This document shows positions 8,519 through 19,346 of a stretch of DNA of 64,000 nucleotides, one piece after another. The notes under the pieces were generated by a model. That model searched no databases, was not told the DNA's origin, and saw only the letters and a program-made list of their open reading frames with translations. The position numbers were made by a program, and so were the translations under genes. Location: NCBI RefSeq assembly GCF_029813115.1, contig NZ_JAPZDS010000008.1, positions 1 through 64,000 of the forward strand, in the 5' to 3' direction. Each line of letters begins with the position of its first letter. Positions within the stretch are counted from its first letter, which is position 1. This stretch comes from Aureimonas sp. SK2. Its GTDB lineage: Bacteria; Pseudomonadota; Alphaproteobacteria; Rhizobiales; Rhizobiaceae.

Positions 8519-9265
8519 ATGAAGATTCTCGTCTGCGTGAAGCGCGTCGTCGACTACAACGTGAAGGTCCGTGTGAAGGCGGACGGGACGGGCGTCGAGC
8601 TCGCCAACGTCAAGATGTCGATGAACCCGTTCGACGAGATCGCGGTGGAAGAAGCGTTGCGCCTCAAGGAGAAGGGCGCGGCCACCGAGATCGTCGTCGT
8701 GTCGGCCGGCCCGGTGCAAGCGCAGGAGACGATCCGCACGGCGCTCGCGATGGGCGCCGACCGCGGCATCCTCGTCAAGGCCGAGGGGCGGCTGGAGCCG
8801 CTGACCGTCGCCAAGCTCCTGAAGGGCGTGGTGAAGGCCGAGAAGCCCGACCTCGTGATCCTCGGCAAGCAGGCGATCGACGACGACTGCAACCAGACCG
8901 GCCAGATGCTGGCGGGGCTCCTGGGCTGGGCGCAGGGGACGTTCGCCTCCAAGGTCGAGGTCGCGGACGGCGCCCTGAACGTCACGCGCGAGGTCGATGG
9001 CGGACTCCAGACGGTCGGCCTCACCCTGCCCGCCATCGTCACCACCGACCTTCGCCTCAACGAGCCGCGCTATGCGAGCTTGCCCAACATCATGAAGGCG
9101 AAGAAGAAGCCGCTGGAGGAGCGGGACGCGGCGGAGTTCGGCGTCGATCTCTCGCCCCGCCTCGAGGTCGTCAAGGTCGCCGAGCCGAAGGGCCGGCAGG
9201 CGGGCGTCAAGGTCGGCTCGGTGGACGAGCTGGTCTCGGCCCTCAAGGGCGCCGGGCTGGTCTGA
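8519..9265 (+). CDS. etfB: Electron transfer flavoprotein subunit beta
   Basis: EtfB is the AMP-binding subunit of the soluble flavoprotein that carries electrons from acyl-CoA and related dehydrogenases to ETF-ubiquinone oxidoreductase. The 248-residue product opens with [19 protein letters not shown] and has the family segments [17 protein letters not shown] and [19 protein letters not shown], then [16 protein letters not shown] with the docking-loop region after it (KAKKKPL). Length is standard. It begins a three-gene run with etfA (52-base gap) and hbd (19-base gap). Confidence 0.95.
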   Translation: MKILVCVKRVVDYNVKVRVKADGTGVELANVKMSMNPFDEIAVEEALRLKEKGAATEIVVVSAGPVQAQETIRTALAMGADRGILVKAEGRLEPLTVAKLLKGVVKAEKPDLVILGKQAIDDDCNQTGQMLAGLLGWAQGTFASKVEVADGALNVTREVDGGLQTVGLTLPAIVTTDLRLNEPRYASLPNIMKAKKKPLEERDAAEFGVDLSPRLEVVKVAEPKGRQAGVKVGSVDELVSALKGAGLV

Positions 9266-9317
9266 GCCGCCCGCGACCGCACCGCCTTTCCCCGAAGTTT
9301 TTCGCGAGATCCGTTCC

Positions 9318-10247
9318 ATGACCACGCTTCTGATCGCCGAACACGACAACAAGACGCTCTCGGGCGAGACCGCCAAGGCCCTGACCGCCGCCGCCCAGCT
9401 CGGCGGGGACGTCCACGTCCTCGTGGCCGGCGAGGGCTCCGCCGCGGTCGCCGAGGCCGCCGCCAAGCTTTCGGGCGTCGCCAAGGTGCTGCATGCCGAC
9501 GCCGCCGGTCTCGGCCACCACCTCGCCGAGCGGCTGGCCGCCCTCGTCGTCCAGCTCGCGCCGAGCTACGACGCCATCGCCGCGCCCGCCACCGCCTCGC
9601 TCAAGAACGCCCTGCCGCGTGCGGCCGCCCTTCTCGACGTCATGCAGGTGTCGGACGTCATCGCGGTGCACGGCACGGACACGTTCGAGCGCCCGGTCTA
9701 TGCCGGCAACGCGGTGGAGACCGTGCGTTCCACCGACAGGATCAAGGTGCTGACCGTGCGCACTGCGGCGTTTGCGGCAGCGGGCGAGGGCGGTTCCGCG
9801 TCGGTCGAGAGCGTCGGTGCGGCGGCCGATCCGGCCGTGTCGAAGTTCGTCTCCGAAGCCGTTGTGCATTCGGAGCGTCCCGAACTGTCGGGCGCGAAGG
9901 TCATCGTGTCCGGCGGTCGGGCGCTGGGCTCGAAGGAGAAGTTCGAGGAGGTCATGCTGCCGCTCGCCGACAAGCTCGGCGCGGCGGTCGGTGCGTCGCG
10001 CGCGGCGGTGGACGCGGGCTATGCGCCGAACGACTGGCAGGTCGGCCAGACCGGCAAGGTCGTCGCGCCGGACCTTTATGTGGCATGCGGCATCTCGGGC
10101 GCGATCCAGCATCTGGCCGGCATGAAGGACTCCAAGGTCATCGTCGCCATCAACAAGGACGAGGACGCCCCGATCTTCCAGGTCGCAGACTACGGCCTCG
10201 TCGGCGACATCTTCCAGATCGTGCCCGAACTCACCGGCAAGATCTGA
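9318..10247 (+). CDS. etfA: Electron transfer flavoprotein subunit alpha
   Basis: EtfA carries the FAD of the ETF heterodimer. The 309-residue protein has the variable N-terminal domain ([10 protein letters not shown]) and the conserved C-terminal FAD domain: [30 protein letters not shown] and [16 protein letters not shown], then [12 protein letters not shown] at the end. The gene follows etfB by 52 bases and precedes hbd by 19, consistent with one transcript that serves beta-oxidation and amino-acid degradation. Confidence 0.96.
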   Translation: MTTLLIAEHDNKTLSGETAKALTAAAQLGGDVHVLVAGEGSAAVAEAAAKLSGVAKVLHADAAGLGHHLAERLAALVVQLAPSYDAIAAPATASLKNALPRAAALLDVMQVSDVIAVHGTDTFERPVYAGNAVETVRSTDRIKVLTVRTAAFAAAGEGGSASVESVGAAADPAVSKFVSEAVVHSERPELSGAKVIVSGGRALGSKEKFEEVMLPLADKLGAAVGASRAAVDAGYAPNDWQVGQTGKVVAPDLYVACGISGAIQHLAGMKDSKVIVAINKDEDAPIFQVADYGLVGDIFQIVPELTGKI

Positions 10248-10266
10248 GACCGAGGGGAGGCGAGGC

Positions 10267-11145
10267 ATGGTCGAGATCAAGACGGTCGGCGTGATCGGCG
10301 CCGGCCAGATGGGGGCGGGCATCGCGCAGGTGAGCGCCCAGGCCGGCTACGACGTCGTGCTCTACGATGTCAGCCTCGACCTTGCGACCAAGGGGATCGA
10401 GAAGATCGCGGCCGGGCTCGACCGGATGGTGTCCGGCGGCAAGATGGAGGGGGGCGCGCGCGATGCCGCGCTGGCCCGCCTGAAACCCGCCGACGGGGTC
10501 AACGACCTCGCTCCCTGCGATCTCGTGATCGAGGCGGCGACGGAGAAGGAGGAGATCAAGCGGCGGATCTTCGCGCAGGTCTGCCCGATCCTGCGCCCCG
10601 ACGCGATCCTCGCCACCAACACCTCCTCCATCTCCATCACGCGGCTCGGATCCAGCACGGACCGTCCCGAGCGCTTCCTCGGCATTCACTTCATGAATCC
10701 GGTCCCGGTCATGAAGCTGGTCGAGCTGGTACGTGGCATCGCCACCGACGACGGCGTGTTCGAGACGTCCAAGGGCTTCGTCGCCAGCCTCGACAAGACC
10801 ATGACGATCTCGGAGGACTTTCCGGGCTTCATCGTCAACCGCGTCCTGATCCCGATGATCAACGAGGCGATCTACACGCTGCACGAGGGCGTCGGTTCGG
10901 TGGAATCGATCGACGCCTCCATGCGGCTCGGCGCCAACCATCCGATGGGGCCTTTCCAGCTCGCCGACTTCATCGGCCTCGACACCTGCCTCTCGATCAT
11001 GCAGGTGCTGCACGACGGGCTGGCCGATTCCAAGTATCGGCCGTGCCCGCTCTTGGTGAAATACGTCGAGGCCGGCTGGCTCGGCCGCAAGACGAAGCGC
11101 GGATTCTACGACTATCGCGGCGAGACGCCGGTCCCGACCCGCTGA
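10267..11145 (+). CDS. 3-hydroxybutyryl-CoA dehydrogenase
   Basis: A 292-residue NAD(P)-dependent 3-hydroxyacyl-CoA dehydrogenase that interconverts acetoacetyl-CoA and 3-hydroxybutyryl-CoA, as in fatty-acid oxidation, butyrate use or polyhydroxybutyrate turnover. The Rossmann motif GAGQMGAGIAQ is at residues 11-21. The catalytic histidine lies in LGIHFMNPVPVMKLVE and the C-terminal domain has FPGFIVNRVLIPMINEA and NHPMGPFQLADFIGLD. It is 19 bases downstream of etfA with GGGAGG just before the ATG, so co-transcription is likely, giving a direct electron-transfer context. Confidence 0.93.
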   Translation: MVEIKTVGVIGAGQMGAGIAQVSAQAGYDVVLYDVSLDLATKGIEKIAAGLDRMVSGGKMEGGARDAALARLKPADGVNDLAPCDLVIEAATEKEEIKRRIFAQVCPILRPDAILATNTSSISITRLGSSTDRPERFLGIHFMNPVPVMKLVELVRGIATDDGVFETSKGFVASLDKTMTISEDFPGFIVNRVLIPMINEAIYTLHEGVGSVESIDASMRLGANHPMGPFQLADFIGLDTCLSIMQVLHDGLADSKYRPCPLLVKYVEAGWLGRKTKRGFYDYRGETPVPTR

Positions 11146-11158
11146 AAGGCTTCACGCA

Positions 11159-11377
11159 TTGAGCGACACGACCCGCGATTCCAACGGCACGCCGCTGTCC
11201 GACGGCGACAGCGTGACCTTGATCAAGGACCTGAAGGTGAAAGGCACCAGCGTCACGCTGAAGCGCGGCACGCTGGTGAAGAACATCCGCCTCACCGGCG
11301 ACCCGGACCTCGTGGAGTGCCGGGCCGAGAAGGTGAAGGATCTCGTGCTGCGCACCGAGTTCCTGAAGAAAGCCTGA
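11159..11377 (+). CDS. PhnA-like small protein (alkylphosphonate utilisation domain)
   Basis: The 72-residue product matches the C-terminal PhnA/YjdM domain: DSNGTPLSDGDSVTLIKDLK, a lysine-rich turn, then LKRGTLVKNIRLTGD and a strand rich in basic residues. The N-terminal zinc ribbon of full-length PhnA/YjdM is absent, as in many short alphaproteobacterial versions. Despite the name, a role in phosphonate use is not established for this family. The start is TTG at 11159, following GAAAGG. It lies 13 bases after hbd and three bases from the convergent tlpA stop. Confidence 0.8.
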   Translation: MSDTTRDSNGTPLSDGDSVTLIKDLKVKGTSVTLKRGTLVKNIRLTGDPDLVECRAEKVKDLVLRTEFLKKA

Positions 11378-11380
11378 TCG

Positions 11381-12055
11381 TCAGGCACCGCCGCCCTTCA
11401 GGGCGTCAATGAGGCGCAGCCCGTCCGGGCTCGCCCATTCCGCCGGGCCGTTCATCGCGGCCCGCGCGCAGCCCTCGCCGTCCACCAGCAGCGTCACCGG
11501 CAGGCCGAGCGCGACGCCTTGGCGCTTGAGGTCGTTGAAGACGGCCATCGTCTCGTCGCGGAAGTAGGGCAGGGACGTGAGACCCGTCTCGGCGTAGAAG
11601 CCGCGCGGCTTGGCGTCGTCGCCCATGTCGACGTTGATCGGCACCACGGCGAAGCTCTCGTCACCGGCTTCCCGCTCCAGCTCGTCCAGGGCGGGCATCT
11701 CGGCCCGGCAGGGCGCGCACCAGGTCGCCCAGAGGTTGACGAGGAGCGACTGCCCCTTCATCGCGCCGAGGCTCGTGTCGCGCCCCTCGCCGTCCTTGAA
11801 GGCGAGGCCCGAGACGTCGAACGGGGTTTCCAGCGGCCGCATCGCCGCGACCTCGCCACGGGCCGCGGCGTCCAGCGCCGAAGCGAGACCGGTCGCGGCC
11901 GGGCAGGCGGCCACCGTTTCGTTGCCAGAGCGCGTTTCCATCACGTATACGCCGAAGGCCCCGGCGAGCAGTCCGCCGGCGAGCGCGAGGCTCAAGATCC
12001 GCTTCGTGCCCCACGGCCGGGGTGCGGGGGACGGGGTCGGCTTCGGGTCGGACAT
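11381..12055 (-). CDS. tlpA: TlpA family thiol:disulfide oxidoreductase
   Basis: A 224-residue membrane-anchored periplasmic thioredoxin. A proline-rich cytoplasmic start is followed by a hydrophobic anchor (about residues 18-40) and a thioredoxin fold with the active site [13 protein letters not shown]. The insertion and cis-proline segment [12 protein letters not shown] fit the TlpA group, which reduces apo-cytochrome or cytochrome-oxidase copper-site cysteines. The ATG at 12055 is used because the upstream frame (to 12172) lies inside argH. The start is only 19 bases from the argH start on the other strand. Confidence 0.87.
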   Translation of the reverse strand: MSDPKPTPSPAPRPWGTKRILSLALAGGLLAGAFGVYVMETRSGNETVAACPAATGLASALDAAARGEVAAMRPLETPFDVSGLAFKDGEGRDTSLGAMKGQSLLVNLWATWCAPCRAEMPALDELEREAGDESFAVVPINVDMGDDAKPRGFYAETGLTSLPYFRDETMAVFNDLKRQGVALGLPVTLLVDGEGCARAAMNGPAEWASPDGLRLIDALKGGGA

Positions 12056-12074
12056 CGGCAGGAAAGGCCTTTTC

Positions 12075-13475
<1,401 letters not shown>

Positions 13476-13552
13476 TGATCGGCCCGGAGACGGGGTAAGC
13501 ACGAAGGATCGGGCTGCGCGCCCGGGCGAACGGACGACGGGATGCCGGCAGC

Positions 13553-13810
13553 ATGACCAAACGAGCTTACGCGATCTGTCTCGGCCTCGTGGCCGCCCTG
13601 GCGCTCGCCGGTTGCGGACGCAAATCCGTGCCGGTGGCCACGCGCGCCGACGGACAGGTCTCGCGCGCCGTGGTGCCGGACCCGACCGGCACCGCCCGCC
13701 TGCCCAAGATCGCCCCGCTCGCCACCGACCGCTCGGTGCTGCCGACCGAGATCACCACCAATCCCGACGCCGAGCGGAAGCGCTTCCTCCTCGACGGCCT
13801 CCTGAACTAG
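13553..13810 (+). CDS. LptM-like small lipoprotein
   Basis: An 85-residue lipoprotein. The signal peptide has basic residues then a hydrophobic stretch ending in the lipobox LAGC (cysteine at about residue 20). The rest is short, polar and proline-containing. Small lipoproteins in this position between argH and lysA are conserved in alphaproteobacteria and resemble LptM/YifL, which helps mature the LptDE lipopolysaccharide translocon; that role here is by analogy only. It ends 16 bases before lysA. Confidence 0.75.
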   Translation: MTKRAYAICLGLVAALALAGCGRKSVPVATRADGQVSRAVVPDPTGTARLPKIAPLATDRSVLPTEITTNPDAERKRFLLDGLLN

Positions 13811-13826
13811 GCCCCCGGACCGCCCC

Positions 13827-15095
13827 ATGAACCATTTTGAATACCGGGACGGCATCCTTCATGCCGAGGACGTGGACCTGCGCGAGATCGCCGCCGCCGT
13901 CGGCACGCCCTTCTACTGTTATTCCACGGCGACCCTCAGCCGGCACTACCGCGTCTTCGCCGAAGCCTTTTCCGACATCGACGCCACCGTCTGCTACGCG
14001 ATGAAGGCCAATTCCAACCAGGGCGTCCTGAAGACCCTGGCGGCGCTCGGCGCGGGCGCCGACGTCGTGTCGGGCGGCGAACTCGCGCGAGCGCTCAAAG
14101 CCGGCATCCCAGCGGAGAAGATCATGTTCTCGGGTGTCGGCAAGACGGCGGCCGAGATCGACGCCGCGCTCGACGCCGGGATCTTCTGCTTCAACATCGA
14201 GTCCGAGCCCGAACTGCGCGCCATCTCGGCACGCGCGGCGGCCTCCGGGCGCACCGCGCATGTCTCGTTCCGCATCAACCCGGACGTCGACGCACGCACC
14301 CATGCCAAGATCTCGACCGGCAAGAAGTCCGACAAGTTCGGCATCGCCTTCGAGCGGGCGGAAGAAGTCTACGATCTCGCCGCGACGCTGCCGGGCATCG
14401 CGGTCTCGGGCATCGACATGCATATCGGCTCGCAGATCGTGGAGCTCGAGCCCTTCGACCTCGCCTTCGCCAAGCTCGCCGAGCTGGTGCGCCGGCTGCG
14501 GGGCCGCGGCCACGACATCACCCATATCGACCTCGGCGGAGGCCTCGGCGTGCCCTACCGCCAGTCCAACGAGCTGCCGCCGGGGCCGCCGGCCTATGCC
14601 GAGATCGTCAAGCGCCATGTACGCGACCTCGGCGCCAAGGTGATCTTCGAGCCCGGCCGGCTGATCGCCGCCAATGCCGGCATCCTCGTCACCTCGGTCG
14701 TCTACCGGAAGGAGGAGGCGGGCCGCACCTTCCTGATCGTCGACGCGGCGATGAACGACCTGATCCGCCCGACGCTCTACGAGGCGTGGCACGAGATCCG
14801 CCCCGTGGTGGAGCCGGACCCCGATGCCGATTTCGTGACCGCCGACGTCGTCGGCCCGGTCTGCGAGAGCGGCGACTTCCTCGCCAAGGACCGCTCGCTG
14901 CCCGCCGCTCAGGCCGGCGACCTCCTCGCCGTCGCCTCGGCCGGCGCCTACGGGGCCGTCCAGGCCGGGACTTACAACACCCGAGCGCTCGTCCCGGAAG
15001 TGCTGGTCCGGGACGGTGCCTATGCCGTGGTGCGCCCGCGGGTGAGCGTCGAGGAGATCATCGCGCTCGACCGCCTGCCGCCCTGGCTCGGATGA
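13827..15095 (+). CDS. lysA: Diaminopimelate decarboxylase
   Basis: LysA decarboxylates meso-diaminopimelate to lysine using pyridoxal phosphate. The 422-residue protein has the PLP lysine in CYAMKANSNQ (about residue 54), the SGGELARALKAG segment, HIGSQIVELEPF, the GGGLGVPY phosphate-binding loop, FEPGRLIAANAG and the catalytic cysteine in GPVCESGDFLAKDR. Length and domain order (alpha/beta barrel then beta domain) are normal for the family. Confidence 0.95.
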   Translation: MNHFEYRDGILHAEDVDLREIAAAVGTPFYCYSTATLSRHYRVFAEAFSDIDATVCYAMKANSNQGVLKTLAALGAGADVVSGGELARALKAGIPAEKIMFSGVGKTAAEIDAALDAGIFCFNIESEPELRAISARAAASGRTAHVSFRINPDVDARTHAKISTGKKSDKFGIAFERAEEVYDLAATLPGIAVSGIDMHIGSQIVELEPFDLAFAKLAELVRRLRGRGHDITHIDLGGGLGVPYRQSNELPPGPPAYAEIVKRHVRDLGAKVIFEPGRLIAANAGILVTSVVYRKEEAGRTFLIVDAAMNDLIRPTLYEAWHEIRPVVEPDPDADFVTADVVGPVCESGDFLAKDRSLPAAQAGDLLAVASAGAYGAVQAGTYNTRALVPEVLVRDGAYAVVRPRVSVEEIIALDRLPPWLG

Positions 15096-15172
15096 AGGGG
15101 CCGGGGCGCGGCATCACGCCCGCACCGCCGCCTCGCCTTCGCCTCAAAAGCTGCTAGTCTGTCCAGAGACAT

Positions 15173-15209
15173 AAGGGGCGGCGGGGCTCGGGCCGCGTTC
15201 CCGCCCCTT
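15173..15209. repeat. Inverted repeat downstream of lysA
   Basis: AAGGGGCGG (15173-15181) pairs perfectly with CCGCCCCTT (15201-15209) around a 19-base loop. There is no T-run after it, so it is not a standard intrinsic terminator; it could still help end the lysA transcript or sit in the leader of the next gene. Confidence 0.5.
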
Positions 15210-15271
15210 CGCGATGAGGCGCGGAGACCGAGCCGGCGGCGGCACGGCCCGCCCGTTCCGAAAGCGGCTCC

Positions 15272-17878
15272 ATGGGTCCTGAAACCTCCGGCTTCGATCT
15301 GGCCCGCACCGCCACTGTGCGGGGCGCGGCCTATGCCGCCCTCCTGGTGGAGCGGGTCTGGCCGACGCTCGTCCGCCTCGCGGCCCTTGGCGGCGTCTTC
15401 CTGATCCTGGCCTGGTTCGGCGTCTTCGCGGCGGTCCACGACTGGCTGCGGATCGGCCTGCTCGCGATCCTCGGCCTCGCCACGCTCGCGGTTCTCTGGG
15501 GGGCGCGCCGCATGCGGCTGCCGACGCGGGCGGAGGTCGCGCGCCGTGTCGAAGCCGACAGCGCGCTCCAGCACCAGCCGCTCCAGGCGCAGGAGGACCG
15601 GGTGCCGGCGGCCGACGACTTCGCCGCCGCCCTCTGGCGCGAGCACCAGCGCCGCATGGCCGAGCGCCTGCGGGGCCTCCGTTCGTCCGGGCCGCAGACG
15701 CGCACCTATGCGATCGACCCCTATGGCCTGCGCGCCGTGGTGGCGCTCCTCGTGGTGACGGGCTTCGCCTTCTCCTTCGGCCCGCGCGGCGGGCGGATCG
15801 CCGACGCCGTTGCGCCCTTGCGCACCGAACTGGTGGCCGGCGTGCGCGTGGACGCCTGGGCGACCCCGCCGGGCTATACCGGCCGCGCGCCCATTCTTCT
15901 GACGGCCGACGCCGCGACGAGCGGCCCGATCGAGGTGCCGCAGGGGACGGTCCTGTCCCTGCGCGTCTCCGATCGCCGCGGCGCCGACGTGACCTTCCGC
16001 CCCGACGGCGGCGAGGCAGCTCCGATCGCTCCTGTCATGCCCGAAGGGCAGGCGCCTGAGGCGGACGCTGCGGAAACGCCGGTCGCCGGCGAATACGAAC
16101 TGCCGCTGCGCGGAAGCGGAACCGCCCGCATCGCCACGACCTTCCGCGAGCTCGGCGCCTGGACCTTCGCGGTCACTCCCGATACGCCGCCGACCGTCGC
16201 CTTTCGCGGCGAGCCCAAGCCGGGGCGCAACGGCTCGCTCGACCTCGCCTTCGCGGTGACCGACGACTACGGCGTCGCAGGCGGCGAGGCGAAGCTCGCC
16301 ACCCGCGAGCCGGTGGCCCCCGGCGCCCGGCCGCTGGTCGCGCCCCCCGAACCCTCGCTCTCCCTGCCGCGACGCCGCGCCGGCGAGGCGGAGGGGCGCA
16401 CCAGCCTCGCGCTCGCCGACAGCCCCTATGCCGGAACCCGCGCCGCCCTGACGCTGGTGGTGCGCGACGATGCCGGCCAGGTCGGCGAGACGGCGCCGAT
16501 GGAGATCACGCTGCCCGAGCGCCGCTTCACCGATTCGCTGGCGCGCGCCGTCGTGGAACAGCGCCGCATCCTGGCGCTCGACGCCAACGCCGCGCCTCGT
16601 GTGGTCGACATGCTCGACGCCGTGACGCTGCGGGGCGACGAGTTCATCCCCAACCCCTCGCACTATCTGGCGCTGCGCGCCGTGCGCGAGCGCATCGCCC
16701 ATGCGCCGGACGACCCGACGCTCCTGTCGGCGGTAGACTTCCTCTGGGAGATCGCGGTCGGCATCGAGGACGGCGATCTCGGCGCCACCGAGCGCCGCCT
16801 GCGCGACCTGCAGGAGCAGCTTTCGGAGGCGATCGAGAACGGGGCGAGCGAGGAGGAGATCGCGCGCCTCATGCAGGAGCTTCGCCAGGCCATGCAGGAA
16901 TACATGCAGGCCATGGCCGAGGCGATGCGCAACATGCCGCCGCAAAGCCTGTCGCAGATGGGCGAGATGCAGGAGATCCGCCCGCAGGATCTGGACCGCA
17001 TGCTCGACCGGATCGAGGACCTCGCCCGCTCCGGCTCCAAGGACGCCGCCCAGCAGCTCCTGTCCGAGCTGCGCGAGATGATGGACAGCCTCCAGGCGAT
17101 GCGCCCGCAACAGGGCCAGCAGCAGTCGGGCCAGCAGAGCCCGATGCAGCAGCAGATGAACCAGCTCGGCGAGATGCTCCAGCGCCAGCAGAAGCTGATG
17201 GACGAGACCTTCGAGCTCGGCCGCCAGCAGATGCGCCGCCAGATGGAGAACGAGCGCGGCAGCGATCCGAGCGAACAGGGGCAGGAGAGCCAGCAGGGCA
17301 GCCAGGGCCAGCGCCCGCCGATGACGGAGGAGGAGCTGCGCGCCATGCAGGAACGGCTTCAGGCCGAGCAGGGCCAGCTCCAGAAGGACCTCCAGGCCTT
17401 GCAGGAGGCGATGCAGGGCCAGGGCCTGCAGCCGAGCGAGGATCTCGGCCAGGCCGGCGAATCGATGGGCCGCGCCGAAGGCGCGCTCGGCCAGGGCGAC
17501 GACGGCGAGGCGGTGGGCCAGCAAGGCGAGGCGATGAACGCGCTCCGACGCGGCGCGCAGGACGCCATGCGCCAGATGCAGGCCATGCAGGGCCAGGGGC
17601 AGGGACAAGGTGAAGGCCAGCAGCCCGGCCAGGGCCAGCAGCCGGGCGGCCCCGGCCTCTACGGCGAGGGACCCGGCCAGCAGCGCTCGGGCCGCGATCC
17701 GCTCGGCCGCGAGCGCCAGACGCAAGGGCCGGACTTCGGCCAGGATGTCGGCGTGCCCGACGAGATCGATATCCAGCGCGCCCGCCGCATCCTCGACCAG
17801 ATCCGCGACCGCCTCGGCCGTCCGCTCTCGCCCGAGCAGGAACGCGACTATCTGGAGCGCCTGCTGCGCACGCCCTGA
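15272..17878 (+). CDS. TIGR02302 family (DUF4175) membrane protein
   Basis: A large protein of 868 residues conserved in alphaproteobacteria next to lysA. Two or three membrane helices lie within about residues 25-80 and another near 150-172; a long, probably periplasmic region with beta-rich segments follows (for example VRVDAWATPPGYTGRAP). From about residue 500 to 840 the chain is extremely rich in Gln, Met, Glu and Gly (repeats such as QQSGQQSPMQQQ and GQGQGQGEGQQPGQGQQPGG) and would form coiled coil and disordered tail. The C-terminal helix (PDEIDIQRARRILDQIRDRL) is the most conserved family element. Function is unknown; envelope integrity is a plausible guess. Confidence 0.85.
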   Translation: MGPETSGFDLARTATVRGAAYAALLVERVWPTLVRLAALGGVFLILAWFGVFAAVHDWLRIGLLAILGLATLAVLWGARRMRLPTRAEVARRVEADSALQHQPLQAQEDRVPAADDFAAALWREHQRRMAERLRGLRSSGPQTRTYAIDPYGLRAVVALLVVTGFAFSFGPRGGRIADAVAPLRTELVAGVRVDAWATPPGYTGRAPILLTADAATSGPIEVPQGTVLSLRVSDRRGADVTFRPDGGEAAPIAPVMPEGQAPEADAAETPVAGEYELPLRGSGTARIATTFRELGAWTFAVTPDTPPTVAFRGEPKPGRNGSLDLAFAVTDDYGVAGGEAKLATREPVAPGARPLVAPPEPSLSLPRRRAGEAEGRTSLALADSPYAGTRAALTLVVRDDAGQVGETAPMEITLPERRFTDSLARAVVEQRRILALDANAAPRVVDMLDAVTLRGDEFIPNPSHYLALRAVRERIAHAPDDPTLLSAVDFLWEIAVGIEDGDLGATERRLRDLQEQLSEAIENGASEEEIARLMQELRQAMQEYMQAMAEAMRNMPPQSLSQMGEMQEIRPQDLDRMLDRIEDLARSGSKDAAQQLLSELREMMDSLQAMRPQQGQQQSGQQSPMQQQMNQLGEMLQRQQKLMDETFELGRQQMRRQMENERGSDPSEQGQESQQGSQGQRPPMTEEELRAMQERLQAEQGQLQKDLQALQEAMQGQGLQPSEDLGQAGESMGRAEGALGQGDDGEAVGQQGEAMNALRRGAQDAMRQMQAMQGQGQGQGEGQQPGQGQQPGGPGLYGEGPGQQRSGRDPLGRERQTQGPDFGQDVGVPDEIDIQRARRILDQIRDRLGRPLSPEQERDYLERLLRTP

Positions 17879-18002
17879 TCGGCGGACGCGCCTCTACGCC
17901 GGTCTCCGGCGGTCGAGCCACGGCGTTCAGCCCGCAAAGGTTCTGGCAGGACGCGGCTGGGAGGCGTAGAGCGAGGCAAGCCCCGTTCGAGGACCGCATC
18001 CC

Positions 18003-18788
18003 ATGGCCGACTGGAACCCCGCTCTCTACACGCGCTTCGAGGACGAGCGCACGCGCCCGGCGCGCGACCTCTTCGCCCGCTGCCGGATCGGGGAGGGTGG
18101 CGGGGCGGGCCTGCGGATCGCCGACCTCGGCTGCGGTCCCGGCAATTCGACGGCGCTTCTCGTGGAGCGGTTTCCGCAGGCCGAGGTGATCGGCTTCGAC
18201 ACGTCGGAGGCGATGCTGGCGGCGGCGCGCGAGCGCCTGCCCGGCGCCCGCTTCGAGCGCGCCGACATCGGCGCCTTCGTAACCGACGAGCCGTTCGACC
18301 TCGTCTTCTCCAACGCGGCGCTGCAATGGGTGCTCGGCCACGAGCGGCTGATCCCGGCCCTGTTCGCCGCGGTGCGGCCGGACGGCCTCCTTGCCGCGCA
18401 GATTCCCGACAACCTTGCGGAAGCGTCGCAGACCGCCATGCGCGACATCGCCGCCGAGGAGCCCTTCGCCGCGACGCTTTCCGGCATGGACGAGGCGCGC
18501 GAGGCGATCGCCCCGCGCGAGGCCTATTACGACTGGCTGGTGGGGGAAGCGTCGGAGGTGGACGTCTGGACCACGGTCTACAACCATCCGATGGAATCGG
18601 CGCAGGCGATCACCGACTGGTTCACCTCGACGGGCCTGAAGCCGTTCCTCGATCCGCTGGACGAGGGCGACCGGGCCCGGTTCTCGGCGCGCTACACGGA
18701 GGCGATGGAGACGGCCTATCCGCCGCGCGCCGACGGGCGGCGGCTTCTCGCCTTTCCGCGCCTGTTCTTCGTGGCGCGGCGGCGTTGA
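18003..18788 (+). CDS. tam: Trans-aconitate 2-methyltransferase
   Basis: A SAM-dependent methyltransferase of 261 residues that methylates trans-aconitate, a spontaneous by-product and inhibitor of the citric acid cycle. The family start DWNPALYTRFEDERTRPARDL is clear, followed by SAM motif I LGCGPGNSTALL and motif II EVIGFDTSEAML. FSNAALQWV and the late EAYYDWL and DVWTTVYNHPM segments also match Tam. The gene is convergent with cpdR (3-base gap). Confidence 0.9.
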   Translation: MADWNPALYTRFEDERTRPARDLFARCRIGEGGGAGLRIADLGCGPGNSTALLVERFPQAEVIGFDTSEAMLAAARERLPGARFERADIGAFVTDEPFDLVFSNAALQWVLGHERLIPALFAAVRPDGLLAAQIPDNLAEASQTAMRDIAAEEPFAATLSGMDEAREAIAPREAYYDWLVGEASEVDVWTTVYNHPMESAQAITDWFTSTGLKPFLDPLDEGDRARFSARYTEAMETAYPPRADGRRLLAFPRLFFVARRR

Positions 18789-18791
18789 GCC

Positions 18792-19202
18792 TCAGGCGTA
18801 GCGGCGCAGCGGCGTGGCGTCCGGCGCGGAGGCTGCGCTGCCGCGGAGCGCCTGCGCCACGCGCTGGCGGATTTCGGCGATGGTGAAGGGCTTCTCGACG
18901 ACGCCCAGGATAAAGGCCGACAGGTCCTCGGCCGCTTCCTTCTGCTCGGCATAGCCGGTCATCAGGAGGATCGGCAGCGCGGGAAAGGTCGCATGGGCGG
19001 CATGGGCGAGCTCGATGCCGGTCATGCCGGGCATGCGGATATCCGACAGGAGGAGGTCGAAGGCGCCGTTCTCCTCGGCCAGGATATCGACCGCCATCTC
19101 GCCGTCCTCGGCGACCAGGACCTCGTGGCCTTCCAGACGGAGGGCGCGCGCCACCAGAAGCCGGATGCCGGTGTCGTCCTCGGCGATCAAGATTCGGGCC
19201 AT
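18792..19202 (-). CDS. cpdR: CpdR-type single-domain response regulator
   Basis: A 136-residue receiver domain without output domain. The acidic pocket is ILIAEDD, the phospho-acceptor aspartate is in LLSDIRMPG, the threonine in ILLMTGYA and the lysine in VVEKPF. In alphaproteobacteria CpdR is dephosphorylated to direct ClpXP to substrates such as CtrA-pathway proteins; the upstream kinases CckA-ChpT are not in the window. The ATG at 19202 follows AAGGAG; an upstream frame to 19268 is ignored for that reason. Confidence 0.85.
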   Translation of the reverse strand: MARILIAEDDTGIRLLVARALRLEGHEVLVAEDGEMAVDILAEENGAFDLLLSDIRMPGMTGIELAHAAHATFPALPILLMTGYAEQKEAAEDLSAFILGVVEKPFTIAEIRQRVAQALRGSAASAPDATPLRRYA

Positions 19203-19346
19203 GGCAGTCTGCTCCTTGCACGCTCCGGAACGGGCCGGCCGGACAGGGCAAAGTCCGGTCCGTGGCACGGAGTATGCCCGCCCATCCTTGTCCGAACCCT
19301 TACCGAACAGGGCTAACCGAAGGTGAAGGGCGCAAGCCTGCCGGCT

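Noticed and set aside
11519-12074. Plus-strand open frames running into argH
   Set aside because: They are antisense to tlpA. The ArgH family start and ribosome site are at 12075.
15020-17725. Open frame of about 900 codons on the minus strand
   Set aside because: It is antisense to lysA and the TIGR02302 gene, has Leu/Ala/His-rich low-complexity sequence and no family match; it results from high GC content.
17892-17971. Distant inverted repeat CTCTACGCC / GGCGTAGAG between the TIGR02302 gene and tam
   Set aside because: Nine bases with a 62-base separation; it can arise by chance in this composition and has no terminator features.
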